64,000 nt of DNA from Catonia carolina (GCA_035578175.1 JAQMRL010000001.1:429549545-429613544), one strand, 5' to 3'; counted from the stretch's first letter, positions 10,115 through 20,812 are shown. The notes: generated by a model from the letters alone, not told the origin. Translations and numbers: made by a program.

Positions 10115-10506
10115 TTCTGCCCATAACAGACAGGTAGGGTGTCAAATTATTTACACACAATCTGTTCGTTGCAGGACTAAAATAAATAGTTCTGTTTCTT
10201 ATCACATGGTCAGCCAATTAAATGACTGAATCATTTAAGAACAGAAGAGGTAGAGTAAAAGACATTAAAGAGTTATCTTCTCTGAAAGTAATGAATTTCA
10301 TTATACAGCCAGACCATGTGGTGAATGAAGTGAAGGTGTCATTTGCAGAGTAGAAAGTATGTGCTTTTCAGAGGGCCCGGCATGTTGATAAGCATACTTT
10401 TCCATTCAGTGAGGAAGGCACTGGTAAACCATCTCACTCCTCGTTTTACTTAGTAAAACCTCTACAGGTTCAAACCAGCCTTTCGGCTGATGACCTAAAC
10501 AACATT
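10115..10506 (+). repeat. Fam-A copy 7 (full length)
   Basis: A-II copy with ATTAAGTT on both sides (10107-10114, 10507-10514). Confidence 0.9.
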
Positions 10507-10524
10507 ATTAAGTTGTATAAAGTT

Positions 10525-10716
10525 GAATACTAGACAGCGGTTACCGGTATACTTCAATTAACCATTTCTCAGGAATGGTCGACTTGGGTCTGTACAAGAC
10601 TACACCTCATTTACAAACCATACACATCACTTTCATCTCATCTCTTGGGCCATAAAGTTGCTTATTGTTCTGAATTGACAGATTGCAACGTACACACATT
10701 AGGGATTAAAAAAAAA
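10525..10716 (+). repeat. Fam-F SINE body, head missing
   Basis: Starts at GAATACTAGACAGCGG and ends in AGGGATTAAAAAAAA. It lacks the tRNA-like head. Confidence 0.8.
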
Positions 10717-10836
10717 GTTGTAAAATAAATCTATTATGTGTTAAGTTGCGTTTGCGTTTTTGTGATTAACGTCAGAACATAGTTGGTAGTAATTCACGAA
10801 TGTGTTATGCATACAACTGTAGAGTCTTCTGTTGTT

Positions 10837-11229
10837 GTTGTTTAGGTCGTCATCAGCCGAAAGGCTCGTTTGAACCTGTCGAGGTTTTACTAAGTAAAAC
10901 GAGTAGTGAGATGGTTTACCATTGCCTTCCTCACTGAATGGAAAAGTACGCTTATCAACATGCCGGGCCCTCTGAAAAGCACATATTTTCCACTCTGCAA
11001 ATAACACCTTCACTTCATTCACCACAGGGTCTGGCTGTATAGTGAAATTCATTACTTTCAGAGGAGATAACTGACTAGTGTCTTTTACACCTCTACCTCT
11101 TCTGTTCTTAAACGATTCAGTCATTTAATTGGCTGACCATGTGATAAGAAACAGAACTACTTATTTTAGCCCTGCAATGAACAGATTGAGCGTAAATAAT
11201 TTGACACTCCACCTGTTTATTATGGGCAA
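10837..11229 (-). repeat. Fam-A copy 8
   Basis: Near complete A-II copy facing copy 7 tail to tail. It is flanked by diverged AGARTCTTYT repeats. Its open frame extends into flanking DNA (10741-11124). Confidence 0.88.
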
Positions 11230-12139
11230 AGAATCTTTTGTATGTGTGCTATAAAACCAAATACTGTACAGTACATACATAGTTTTATCTTTTTTGGCTT
11301 ACTGTATACTGTAGTACATTTTATAAACAAATGTAACCTCCATAAAATGTAAATTGTAATTGACAACTTAGCGTTTTTCAATTGTGTACATCCATAGTAC
11401 TACATACATATTGTACTGTATTTCAGAAATTCAAACATCCCTTTTTGTATTTCCCATAACCGGATTTTCTCATATCCGGCTAACGTTAGGTCCCAATCGA
11501 TCCGGATAAGGGAGTTATTCCGCTGCACCGACGGATTACATCAAGTCTACACTATAACTTGGTTAACTAGTTTAACAATAAGATCTATAATTGAGTTAAT
11601 TCATACGAATTTCTATGGAAATTTATAACGCAAATATCCTGTTTAACCAAAAGTCACGATCTGAATAACACATCAATTATAAAACGGCAACAAACTTCCA
11701 TAAAACATAAAATTAGAAGAAAATCATAAAACGCAAAGCACAGTCAAAACAGTAATTTATTCACAACGTACGAACGCAATAAAACGACAAATTTTTATGA
11801 CAATATTTAGCAATAAATCAAGCGTAAATTATAATAATTTATCACCTTTCAGAAAAACTGATTTTATTACGGAGACAGAAAATAGCTAGACGCCAGAGAA
11901 CAGTACGACTGGCTATTAATAGATCTGGAACTGGTGAGGCTGCAGGCTGGCAGGAGCTGCAGCTACAGCTAGAGAACAGCAAAACGTCTCTTGCTTGGTT
12001 TAGAGAAACGTGTAGGAGTAGTAAGTAGACGAGGATTATACAGGACAACGTGTAATAATATATTTATACAGAATACGGTAGGTTAGCTATACACGTACAT
12101 GTTCAATGTATGTTTCAAGACTGTATCAAATCTTAATAA
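11230..12139. other. Unassigned sequence after the Tigger-like end
   Basis: Apart from the Tigger-like terminus at about 11480-11525, nothing is recognised. Confidence 0.4.
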
Positions 12140-12910
12140 TCTGGTGTGAAACACTCACACAACTTTCTCTTGCCAATGCAAATAATAAACAATAAACCTA
12201 ACATTAGTAATTAAACATTAGAAATGAACAAAAAACTAACCTCTAAAAACATAACCTTATTTTAATCATGAGTGAAAGACGGAAAATGAAAATCGACCTG
12301 TTTGGCTTCAAAATACGGAAAATCACTCTTTCACGCTAAACTAGGCTCTGTAGAGAAAAACGCTTTCAATAAAAGTTGTAGATCTTTTAATTTCGTATAA
12401 ATTTGATTAAATACACTTTTGTCGTAAAATGCATACCAAGGCCGAAATCTTAAAAAAATCAATTTTTCATACGTTTTCGTGAGAAAAAAACAGAAAATCG
12501 CTAATTACCGCTAAACTAAGTGTTATAAAAAAGATGTTTGAAATAAAAGTTGTAGAATTTTACATTCTCTACAACTTTTATTATATAACGTTTTGCGCTA
12601 AAATGCATATTAAAGCCGCAATCTTAAAAAGAAAATGTTTTTACGTGAAAACAGCCTTACCCAGAATTTCAGCAAACATGGCGCCTACCCTATCTTATAG
12701 AGAATAAAAAATTTAGTAAACCAGGCGATTTTAAAAAAAATCGTAGGACCAGTTTTCGAGAAAATCGCAAAAAAGTGAAAAATTACACGAATAAACTACT
12801 ACTTCCGGTTGACCGATTTTGATGAAAATGTTCGTGTCGGGTCCGGTAGTGGTATGTAACTTAAGTTTCAAGTTTCAAGTTCGTACGATGTTCCGTTCTT
12901 GAGATATTTT

Positions 12911-12972
<62 letters not shown>

Positions 12973-13110
12973 ACAGACCAATCGCTAAAAACATGTTTTT
13001 TGGGTTCAGGGGGTCTGAAAACGTAGATCCGGTGAAAACTCGATTTCGAAAAATCGACATGAAAACAATACTTTCCTTCCTGTATATTCATATAGGCAAG
13101 AGAAAGTAAA
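12140..13110 (+). mobile_element. Fam-E element copy 2 (full length)
   Basis: Starts TCTGGTGTGAAACACTCACA and ends GGCAAGAGAAAGTAAA. The subterminal repeat ACTTTCTCTTGCC near the start is the exact complement of the end. A short hairpin (GTGTGA/TCACAC) lies at the start, a (CA)n array near 12912-12976 and a palindrome (TATATTCATATA) just before the 3' end. The two internal units carry TCGTAAAATGCATACCAAGG and GCGCTAAAATGCATATTAAA. Confidence 0.88.
12912..12976. repeat. (CA)n microsatellite inside Fam-E
   Basis: The longest of the dinucleotide arrays found at one fixed position of Fam-E, immediately after GAGATATTTTG. Confidence 0.95.
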
Positions 13111-13245
13111 AAGGAAAATAGTAAAGCTTAAACGTACATTTAACTGATCTACAGTGTAGGCCCTAATATCATTATAAAAACTTAAAATAGGTAAACATGT
13201 CTAACAAATAACAGTCTCAAACACGTACTCCTAATATTTAAAAAA

Positions 13246-14088
13246 TCTGATGTAAAACACTCACACAACTTTCTCTTGCCAATGCAAATAATGACCATTA
13301 TAACCTAACATTAGTAATCAAACATTAGAAATTAACAAAAAACTAACCTCAAAAAACATAACCTTATTTTAATCATGAGTGAAAGAAGCAAAATGAAAAT
13401 CGACCTCAGTTCGGCTTAAAAATATGGAAAATCACTCTTTCACGCTAAACTAGGCTCAGTAGAAAAAAAATTCTTTAATTAAAAGTTGTAGATCTGTAAA
13501 TTTCCTATAAATTTGATTATATACATTTTTGTCGTAAAATGCATACTACGGCCGAAATCTTAACAAAATCGATTTTTCACACGTTTCCGTGAAAAAAAAA
13601 ACAAAAAAATCGCTAATTACCGCTAAACTAAGCGTTATACAAAAAAATGTTTGAAATAAAAGTTGTAGGATTTTAAATTCTCTACAATTTTTATTATATG
13701 AATTTTTGCGCTAAAATGCATATTAAAGCTGTAATCTTAAAAAACAGTTTTTTTACGTAAAAACAGCCTCACCAAGAATTTCGCCAAACAAGGCGCCTAC
13801 CCTACCTTGTAGACTGTAAAGCATAAAAAATTTAGTAAACCAGGCGATTTAAAAAAAAAATCGTAGGACCAATTTCTGAGAAAATCGAAAAATGTGAAAA
13901 ATTACACGAATAAACTACTACTTCCGGTTGACCAATTTTGATGAAAATGTTCGTGTCGGGTCCGGTAAAGGTATGTAACTTTTTTTCAAGTTTCAAGTTC
14001 GTACGATGTTCCGTTCTTGAGATATTCTGTTCACACACTCAGACCAATCACTAAAAACATGTTTTTTAGGTTCAAGGGGTCTGAAGGC
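13246..14088 (+). mobile_element. Fam-E copy 3, 3'-truncated
   Basis: Same strand as copy 2 and only 135 bp downstream. The last ~100 bp and the terminal hairpin are missing. The CA tract is reduced to a few repeats. Confidence 0.85.
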
Positions 14089-14407
14089 AAAGATGTACAT
14101 CAAATCAAAAGTTCTAATATCTACAGTGAAAATTATACAAAACCGAATAGGTGACTTCTGGAAATTACATACTGTAATTAAAACAAGAAATAAATAAGGA
14201 AATAAAACTGCACACATAAAATCAATTGACGTTTTTATATGCATCACAAATTAAAAAGTAATTACAATTAAAACTGGAATTTAATTAATCATTACTGATA
14301 ACTTTTAAATACCAAAGACAACTTAAATTAAATCATTAAATAAATACGAAATTAAATCTTTGTAAAGATAAAAAATACAAGAATAAAAAAAATACTAATA
14401 CAATTTA

Positions 14408-14735
14408 ATTTTTTTTTTATCCCTAATGTGTGTACGTTGCAATCTGTTCAATTCAGAACAGTAAGCAACCCCATGACCCAATGAGATGAGGATGATATGT
14501 ATGACGTGTAAATGAGGTGTAGTCTTGTACAGACTTAGGCCGACCATTCCTGAGGGAGTATGTTTAATTGAACCCCAACCATCAAAGTACACTGGTAACC
14601 ACTGTCTAGCATTCAAATCCGTATAAAAGTAACTACCTTTACTAGGACTTGAACCAGGAACCTTCGTCTCCGAAAATCAGCTGTGAAACAGCTGATTTTG
14701 GCGACGACTTTACCTCTAGACCAACCCGGTGGGTT
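14408..14735 (-). repeat. Fam-F tRNA-SINE copy 2 (full length)
   Basis: On the reverse strand it reads: tRNA-like head with box A (TTGGTCTAGAGG), box B (GGTTCAAGTCC), the body, then A-rich tail. A long palindrome (AAAATCAGCTG arms) sits inside the head. A TTTAATTTTTT-like duplication flanks it. Confidence 0.88.
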
Positions 14736-15150
14736 TTAATTTTTTAAGAGACAAATATTTGTCACATTGAACTTTATAAATATAAAATTTTATGTTTTAT
14801 GTTATGTACATAAATCAAACGAATACGTATAATAATAAGGGGAGGAAATAAATAGCTAACCTCTTTCAGAAATACTTTCAATCTGTTAGTTGCAACCAGT
14901 TAGCCAGAGAAAGAGACGAACCGTATCCTTCTAGGTTACAATGTACTGTAATGACAGATATTCGATTCGGTTCAATAAACAGTAGTCAAATGACGGAACC
15001 TCTTAGAAGGAGATTTCTACCTAAACCGATCTAAATATTTATAACTTGGCTGAACTCAGTAACGTAGTCATACAAACTGTATTAGAATATCGCAGAGAAC
15101 TAACTAAAAATATCAGTTTAACTTTTGAAAATGTTAATAAACAAAATAAA
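14736..15150. other. Unassigned AT-rich sequence
   Basis: No family recognised. Confidence 0.4.
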
Positions 15151-15153
15151 AAC

Positions 15154-15285
15154 ATCCCACTCAGGCATGGCATATTTTCATACGTTACAAAAAAAAATAT
15201 TTCATCCTCCATTGTATATAGACCTAGTTACACCCCAACGTCGTCGCTAATGACCGTTGTAGTTGATGCGACGTTAAATAAATGA
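15154..15285 (+). repeat. Fam-B tRNA-SINE copy 1, head missing
   Basis: Starts within the box B end (TCCCACTCAGGCATGG), then the shared body (CGTCGTCGCTAATGACCG) and GACGTTAAATAAAT tail. Confidence 0.85.
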
Positions 15286-15329
15286 ATTTAAAAAAAATAA
15301 AATAAAATAAATAAAAACAAAAATATTAA

Positions 15330-15432
15330 GGTCCCGGGTTCGATTCCCGGCTAGGGTCTGGAAATATTAACACGTTAAAACCTACAGCAGTCACTTATAA
15401 CCAAGCTGTCGATGGGACTTAAAATAGTAAAC
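15330..15432 (+). repeat. Fam-C tRNA-SINE fragment
   Basis: Box B (GGGTTCGATTCCC), AACACGTTAAAACC, then the tail ACCAAGCTGTCGATGGGAC. The box A part is absent. Confidence 0.75.
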
Positions 15433-15477
15433 TAAAAAAATAACAAATATTAGATACTACCATTCCGTTGCCCATTA

Positions 15478-15620
15478 GCGTGCTACAGTTCAAAGCGAAA
15501 GTTCCTAGTTCGATTCCGAGCCAGGATCTGGTAAACTACTACACGTTAAACTGACCTGCCCATACCCCAAAATAGTCGCTAATAACCAAGGTGTACAGTA
15601 GATGCAACTTTAAATAGACT
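15478..15620 (+). repeat. Fam-C tRNA-SINE, diverged
   Basis: GCGTGCTACAGTTCAAAGCG, then a degenerate box B (TAGTTCGATTCCG), ACACGTTAAACTG and a diverged tail. Confidence 0.7.
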
Positions 15621-15625
15621 AAAAA

Positions 15626-16170
15626 ATATGGTGTGAAATACCCACACGACTTTCTCTAGACGACGACGACACACCCCCTCGTAATTTATTTTAAATCATT
15701 AGTACATTATGTAAAATGTAAAAACTAATTTTAATCATGAGTGAATGATACAAAATGAAAATCAACCTGTATTAAGCTTCACATTACTGAAAATCTTTAA
15801 CTGACTCTAAACTCTGTAGAAGAAAAGGCTCGAATAAAAACAATGTAAATTTTATTATTTTTGTACTTTAATATATATATACTTTTGTTGCAATTGCATA
15901 CTAAGGCCGGAATATTTAAAAATCCCGTTTGTTTCCAATTTTGATAAAAATAACGACAGAAAATCACTAATTGACGAAAAACTAAGCGTTGTACAAAAAC
16001 CCACTAAAAATAAAAGATATAGGTTTTTAAAAATGTTCTAAAACTCTGACATAGCCAACTACACACCATCGCTAAAAAACGCAGTTTTTTGTTTGAGAAG
16101 GGCTGGAAACATCTATTTACGGTGAAAACTCGATTTTGAAAAATCAACGCGAAAATATACTTTCCTTACA
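15626..16170 (+). repeat. Divergent Fam-E copy, incomplete
   Basis: Recognisable start (ATGGTGTGAAATACCCACAC), internal blocks and the end of the conserved 3' block, with large internal losses. More diverged than most copies. Confidence 0.7.
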
Positions 16171-16368
16171 TCCCCAGTTTTCTTGCCAATCTCCAGTTTT
16201 ATTTACGTAAGCAACGCATGGATTTTAAGTAAAGATATGAGTCGAGCGTACAGGGCGCAAAGTCGCATTTTCTTTTTCTAATTTAGACTAGAATAGATCG
16301 AGAATTACCCAACTGAGTCAATAATTTTATTGATATCTTTAATATTAATCGATTGATTAATATTTGTT

Positions 16369-16450
16369 GTTAAGGTCATCAGCCGAAAGGCTGGTCTGAA
16401 CCTGTAGAGGTTTTACTAAGTAAAACGAGGAGTGAAGTGGTTTACCGTTG
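16369..16450 (-). repeat. Fam-A fragment (3' end)
   Basis: Only the last ~80 bp of the family remain, ending at GTGGTTTACCGTTGC. Unrelated GC-balanced sequence follows. Confidence 0.8.
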
Positions 16451-16756
16451 CGTGTGCATTAACCCTTATTTTTGTTGGGGGAGCGTGCTCCTATCTTACC
16501 CTTGGGATGTCGTTCACGGGGGCCCATCAGTGGTTCTTGGCATCCTGGGACCGGTCCATCAGCAGTAACATCCTGGTGCAATACGAGAGAATAAGTCGGG
16601 CGCCTGAGCTTCCTACGTCTGATGCAGTTGATTGCCCGGGACTATGTTCGACAGATATACGTGCGATGTGGTTTGTAATGTGGCTAACACACGGTTCGAC
16701 TGCGGATTCTAGCGTTAAAAGGGTGTTTGAGGTGCCGCGTCCGTCACCCGCCGGGA
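16451..16756. other. GC-balanced segment of unknown origin
   Basis: Clearly richer in G+C than its surroundings. It lies between a Fam-A fragment and a LINE reverse-transcriptase fossil. A 125-codon open frame (16432-16809) spans it, but no motif is recognised. It could be a further upstream part of the LINE or a separate insertion. Confidence 0.4.
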
Positions 16757-17305
16757 GGCGGTGTCAAATGCCTTGCTTTCGCGGACGAAATTGCAATTAT
16801 CACAGATAACCGAACTGAGGCGATTTTTGCAGTAGAAAAACTACACGAAATTGCAAACAAAACCGGACTAGAAATCTCTTACGAAAAGACCAAATTATAT
16901 GAAAAGGCGGCCAGAAAATAAATCCCCTTTAATCACTAAACATGGAAAAATCGCACAAGTCCCCCCATACCTTGGTGAAACCATACAGTCCTCAGGATAA
17001 ACAGAATTGCCAATGAACAGAGAATCAGCAAACTCCAGAAGGCCTATAAGCTAACGTGAGCTCACTACAATAAGAAGTGCATTTCAACAGACGCAAAACT
17101 AAGGCACTATAAAACAGTGATTCTTCCTGAAGCAAACTACGCAGCCGAAACAATGGTAATTGAAGGCCATTCCAAAATTAGGGAAATGGAAAAGCAGGAA
17201 CGAAAAATACTCAGGAAAATTTATGGGGCCATCAATAAAAACGGCATTTGGATGAAGAGACCTCAGAATGAACACAAAATGAAGTGGTATGATCATCTAC
17301 TGTGA
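16757..17305 (+). pseudogene. LINE reverse-transcriptase fossil
   Basis: The translation gives LAFADEIAII, corresponding to the catalytic FADD motif with the second Asp replaced by Glu, then NKTGLEISYEKTK. PYLGETIQSS and SKLQKAYKLT follow in other frames. Last comes LRHYKTVILPEANYAAETM to KILRKIYGAINKNGIW (17100-17305). This order is the C-terminal half of a non-LTR reverse transcriptase and its downstream region. Stops after 16919 and at least two frame changes show it is dead. Confidence 0.8.
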
Positions 17306-17810
17306 ATGAAACTACATATATAACATATCAATGTTTATAAAATGAAAAGGAAATTAAAAAATCACATTAAAGTCAATAGACAGTTTCAATTATTTAATAA
17401 AATATTAACCGATCCCGTGGCATAATAATCTAATGTAATTTTAATTACTGTTAAATTTGTTACATTAATATATTATATTACGACTTTTATACTAAATGGT
17501 TAGGATGAACTTATGATTACAGCGTTACAATGTTGCAAAGAATGCGTGCTACGAGTGGCGATTAAATAAGTATTACCAGGAATAGAAAGGATGAAAAAGT
17601 ATTCCCTGAAGCGATACAACACGTAATTACGTGTGATAAAATGTACTCTGGTATTATTAATTCAATACCATTTAACAAAATTGTAAAACGAAATAAACGG
17701 CGAGGAAAATCGCTAGTACTTTCTCGCGAATGATCAACCGAAATTTTACTTATATAATAATTTAATTTATATAAATATATAATTTCGGAGCTGACACCTC
17801 CATTAATTCC
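17306..17810. other. Unassigned AT-rich sequence
   Basis: No family recognised. Confidence 0.4.
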
Positions 17811-18616
17811 CCATAACAGCCAGTTGTTATTTGGGTCAAGAACCTCTAGAGGTTTTACTAAGTAAAAACGAGGAGTAAGGTGGTTTACCATTGCCTTCCT
17901 CACTGAGTTAAAAGCGTATGCTTATCAGCATGCCAGGCCCTCCGAAAAGCACTCACTTTCCAACCTGCAAATGACACCTTCACTTCATTCACCACAGGGT
18001 CTGGCTGCATAGTGAAATTCATTACTCTCAGAGGAAATAACTCTGATTAGTGTCTTTTACACCTCTACCTCTTCTGTTCTTAAATAGTTCAGTCATATAA
18101 GTGGCTGACTATGTGATAAGAAACAGAACTATTTCTTTTAGCCCTGGACCAAACAGATAGAGTGAAATTAAAATAACACTCCACCTGCCCGTTTTGAGCA
18201 TTTGCAGGTGCAAATGCCCAAATTTGCAGGTGCCTGCATTTGCAGGTTTTGAGCATAACAGCCAGGTGGAGTGTTAAATGATTTTCTATCGATCTGCTAG
18301 TTCCAGGGCTACAAAAAATAGTTCTGTTTCTTATCACATGGTTAGCCAATTATATGACTGAAGCACTAATTAAGAACAGAAGAGGAAGATGTGTAAAGAC
18401 ACCAGGAGTTATCTTCTCTGAGAGTAATGAATTTTATTATACAACCAGACTTTTTGGTGAATGAAATGAAAGTGTCATTGTGGAAAGTGACGCTTTTCAG
18501 AAGGCCTGGCATGCTGAAAAAGTATACTTTTCCACTCAATGAGGAAGGCAATACAGTAAACCACCTCCTGCCTATTTTACTTAGTAAAACCTTTGGCTGA
18601 TGACCTAACCAACAAC
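17811..18616 (+). repeat. Fam-A copy split by another Fam-A insertion
   Basis: The head CCATAACAGCCAG at 17811-17823 is repeated at 18254-18265, where the element continues to its 3' end near 18613. The duplicated 12-mer CATAACAGCCAG is the target duplication of the inverted Fam-A copy lodged between. Subfamily A-I. Confidence 0.8.
17824..18253 (-). repeat. Fam-A copy inserted in a Fam-A head, with 5' filler
   Basis: Reverse-strand copy (17824-18195) lacking the CAGCCGAAAGGC stretch near its 3' end. At its 5' end it carries about 57 bp of short-repeat filler (18196-18252, built from TTTGCAGGTGC-like words and bounded by TTTTGAGCAT). Confidence 0.75.
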
Positions 18617-18850
18617 AACATGTTCTAAGAATAAGCATCATCCCAATAATTTCCGTTTCTATTCAACAACAAAACAGAAAGCAAACGACGTTTGTCACAG
18701 GTGATAAGAGATCGCATTGAACGGATGCTTAGATTGAACGGCGTGCGATCCAAGAACACAAACGATTAAACATAATTAGTAAGAAAAACATAACTACATT
18801 TCATTTATTCAAAAAACTCTTGCTTGCGTCCTAAGATTGGATGTGAAAAC
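18617..18850. other. Unassigned sequence
   Basis: Short stretch with no recognised family. Confidence 0.4.
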
Positions 18851-19198
18851 ATATTGTGACGATATCGAAGAGAGTGGTGCGAGAGATTTCTAGTAATTCA
18901 TAGAGTGGTAAATAGCAAATAATAGAGTGACAAAGTAACAATAGGGTTAGTTATAAAGGATATGTAAAAAGGGCCGTGTATAATAAGGTAGGGTCTTTGT
19001 TGTACAACTATTTGTGAAAGAGTCGGTTGGTTACCAGTAACACCTTTTATTCTATTGTGACTTGTTTATACAGATATAACAAGATTAAGATTTCCCAATA
19101 ATTGGGAAATTATTGGTTAAGATTTTTCCCCAGAACCAATAAAAAAGATTATTGCATCGATACTCTCTGTTTTTCTAGAAATATCTCTTTGATCTACC

Positions 19199-19207
19199 TA
19201 TATAAAG
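19199..19207 (+). promoter_or_regulatory. TATA box of the second solo LTR
   Basis: TATATAAAG followed about 25-30 bp later by a GC-richer likely start region (19225-19240). Confidence 0.55.
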
Positions 19208-19326
19208 AAAACCCCGAGTGCGGTCGGAGTGTTAGCATTCGTTTGATCTTTGACGAGTGTTTATTGCGAGTGCTATCGGTTCGTTAGAAAAGATCAACGG
19301 TTCAGAGGCATTGCATTGGGCAACTA

Positions 19327-19520
19327 ATTTTTTTTTTTTTTTTTTTTTACGTCGCATCAACTGCAATGGTCATTAGCGACGACGTTGGGGTGGAACTTTA
19401 TGCGATGTAGGATGAAATTATTTTTTGTAACGTATGAAAATATGCCATGCCTGAGTGGGATTCGAACCTAGGACCGCATGATGAAAGGCGAGCACGTTAC
19501 CAACTGCGCCAATGCGGCCG
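19327..19520 (-). repeat. Fam-B tRNA-SINE copy 2 (full length)
   Basis: Reverse-strand box A (TGGCGCAGTTGG) and box B (GGTTCGAATCCC), body and poly(A). It is flanked by GCATTGGGCAACTA at 19313-19326 and GCATTGGTCAACTA at 19521-19534. It sits inside the solo LTR and so is younger than it. Confidence 0.92.
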
Positions 19521-19696
19521 GCATTGGTCAACTATTGTTTTTCAGTTTTATTGTGTATGTGCATTGTGTATAATTTTTGTGTATGCATTTTTCTTAATTG
19601 TTTGTAAGTAGTACTAAGTAAATTATTTACATTATTAATTGTATTACTACTTCATTGTAATTAGTTTATTATTTATTTTGTAAATTGTTTGGTTGC

Positions 19697-19702
19697 AATA
19701 AA
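19697..19702 (+). terminator. AATAAA polyadenylation signal of the second LTR
   Basis: Canonical hexamer about 80 bp before the LTR end. The GC-rich LTR lacks a matching signal. Confidence 0.55.
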
Positions 19703-19869
19703 TACTTGTAATTTTAAACTTGAGCGTATTAATTTTTTAATTACCTAGATCCCGAGTCAGACATTAGCGATAAGTGTCACAATATTTTCCAAAATTCAAT
19801 TTAATTTAAGTAGTATTCTTAGTTTTAGCATACAAAACACACATAGATAACAATTATTATGAAACCTAT

Positions 19870-20812
19870 TTTTACTTTCTCTTGCCTATATGAATATATA
19901 AAAAGGAAAGTATTGTTTTCATGTCGATTTTAAGAAATCGAGTTTTCACCGGATCTACACGTTTTCAGACCCCCTGAACCCAAAAAACATGTTTTTTGCG
20001 ATTGGTGTCTGTCTGTGTCTGTGAACAGAATATCTCAATAACGGAACATCGTACGAACTTGAAACTTGAAACTTAAGTTACATAACACTACCGAACCCGA
20101 CACGAACATTTTCATCAAAATCGGTCAACCGGAAGTAGTAGTTTATTCGTGTAATTTTTCACTTTTTTCGATTTTATCAAAAACTGGTCTTACGATTTTT
20201 TTTAAAAATCGCCTCATTTACTAAATTTTTTATGCTCTACAAGATAGGGTGGGTGCCATGTTTGCTGAAATTCTTGGTGAGGCTGTTTTCACGTAAAACA
20301 ATTGTTTTTTTAAGATTGCGGCGTTAATATGCATTTTAGCGCAAAAATTTATATAACAAAAGTTGTAGACAATTTAAAATTCTACAAATTTTATTGTAAA
20401 TATTTTTTTGTAGCCTACAACGCTTAGTTTAGCCGTAATTAGCGATTTTCTGTTTTTTTCTCACGAAAACGTGTGAAAAATCGATTTTTTTAAGATTTCG
20501 GCCTTAGTAGCCTTTATGCATTTTACGACAAAAAAGTATATATTTAAATTTATAGGAAATTTAAAGATCTACAACTTTTATTTACAGCATATTTCTCTAC
20601 AGAGCCTAGTTTAGCGTGAAAGAGTGATTTTTCAAATTTTTAAGCCAAACTAAGGTTGATTTTCATTTGCGTCTTTCACTCATGATTAAAATTAGGTTAT
20701 GTTTATTGAGGTTAGTTTTTTGTTTATTTCTAATGTTTTATTACTAATGTTAGGTTTATTGTTAATTATTTGCATTGGCAAGAGAAAATCGTGCGAGTGT
20801 TTCACACCAGAT
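19870..20812 (-). mobile_element. Fam-E copy 5
   Basis: Full-length reverse copy from TTTTACTTTCTCTTGCC to CACACCAGAT. The terminal hairpin is degraded (GAATATATAAAAAGG) and the dinucleotide array is short (GTCTGTCTGTGTCTGTG). Confidence 0.88.

Larger units (their letters stand above)
9903..11525. mobile_element. Tigger/pogo-like non-autonomous element carrying three SINEs
   Basis: The left end CAGTGGAAACCCCTTATCCG (after TA) and the right end (complement CAGCGGAATAACTCCCTTAT) form the inverted termini typical of pogo/Tigger elements. Two Fam-A copies and one Fam-F copy lie between them. The right flank reads CA rather than TA. No transposase is visible inside. Confidence 0.5.
18855..19781 (+). 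mobile_element. Second solo LTR, interrupted by a SINE
   Basis: TGTGAC...GTCACA ends with a 4-bp duplication ATAT on both sides (18851-18854, 19782-19785). TATATAAAG at 19199-19207 and AATAAA at 19697-19702 are placed as in a functional LTR. Without the Fam-B insertion it is about 720 bp. It is unrelated by eye to the GC-rich LTR at 3563-4180. Confidence 0.85.

Noticed and set aside
12861..13109. His-Thr and Val-Cys repeat frames in Fam-E
   Set aside because: Products of the CA/GT array. The same happens at 22019-22355, 52612, 56325, 59380 and 60597.
12140..13110. Fam-E as a Tc1/mariner MITE because of its inverted CTTTCTCTTGCC ends
   Set aside because: The inverted repeat is subterminal on one side and no TA duplication is seen consistently at the ends.
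16458..16470. TTAACCCTTA as another piggyBac-like MITE end
   Set aside because: No matching right end with TTAA found nearby.
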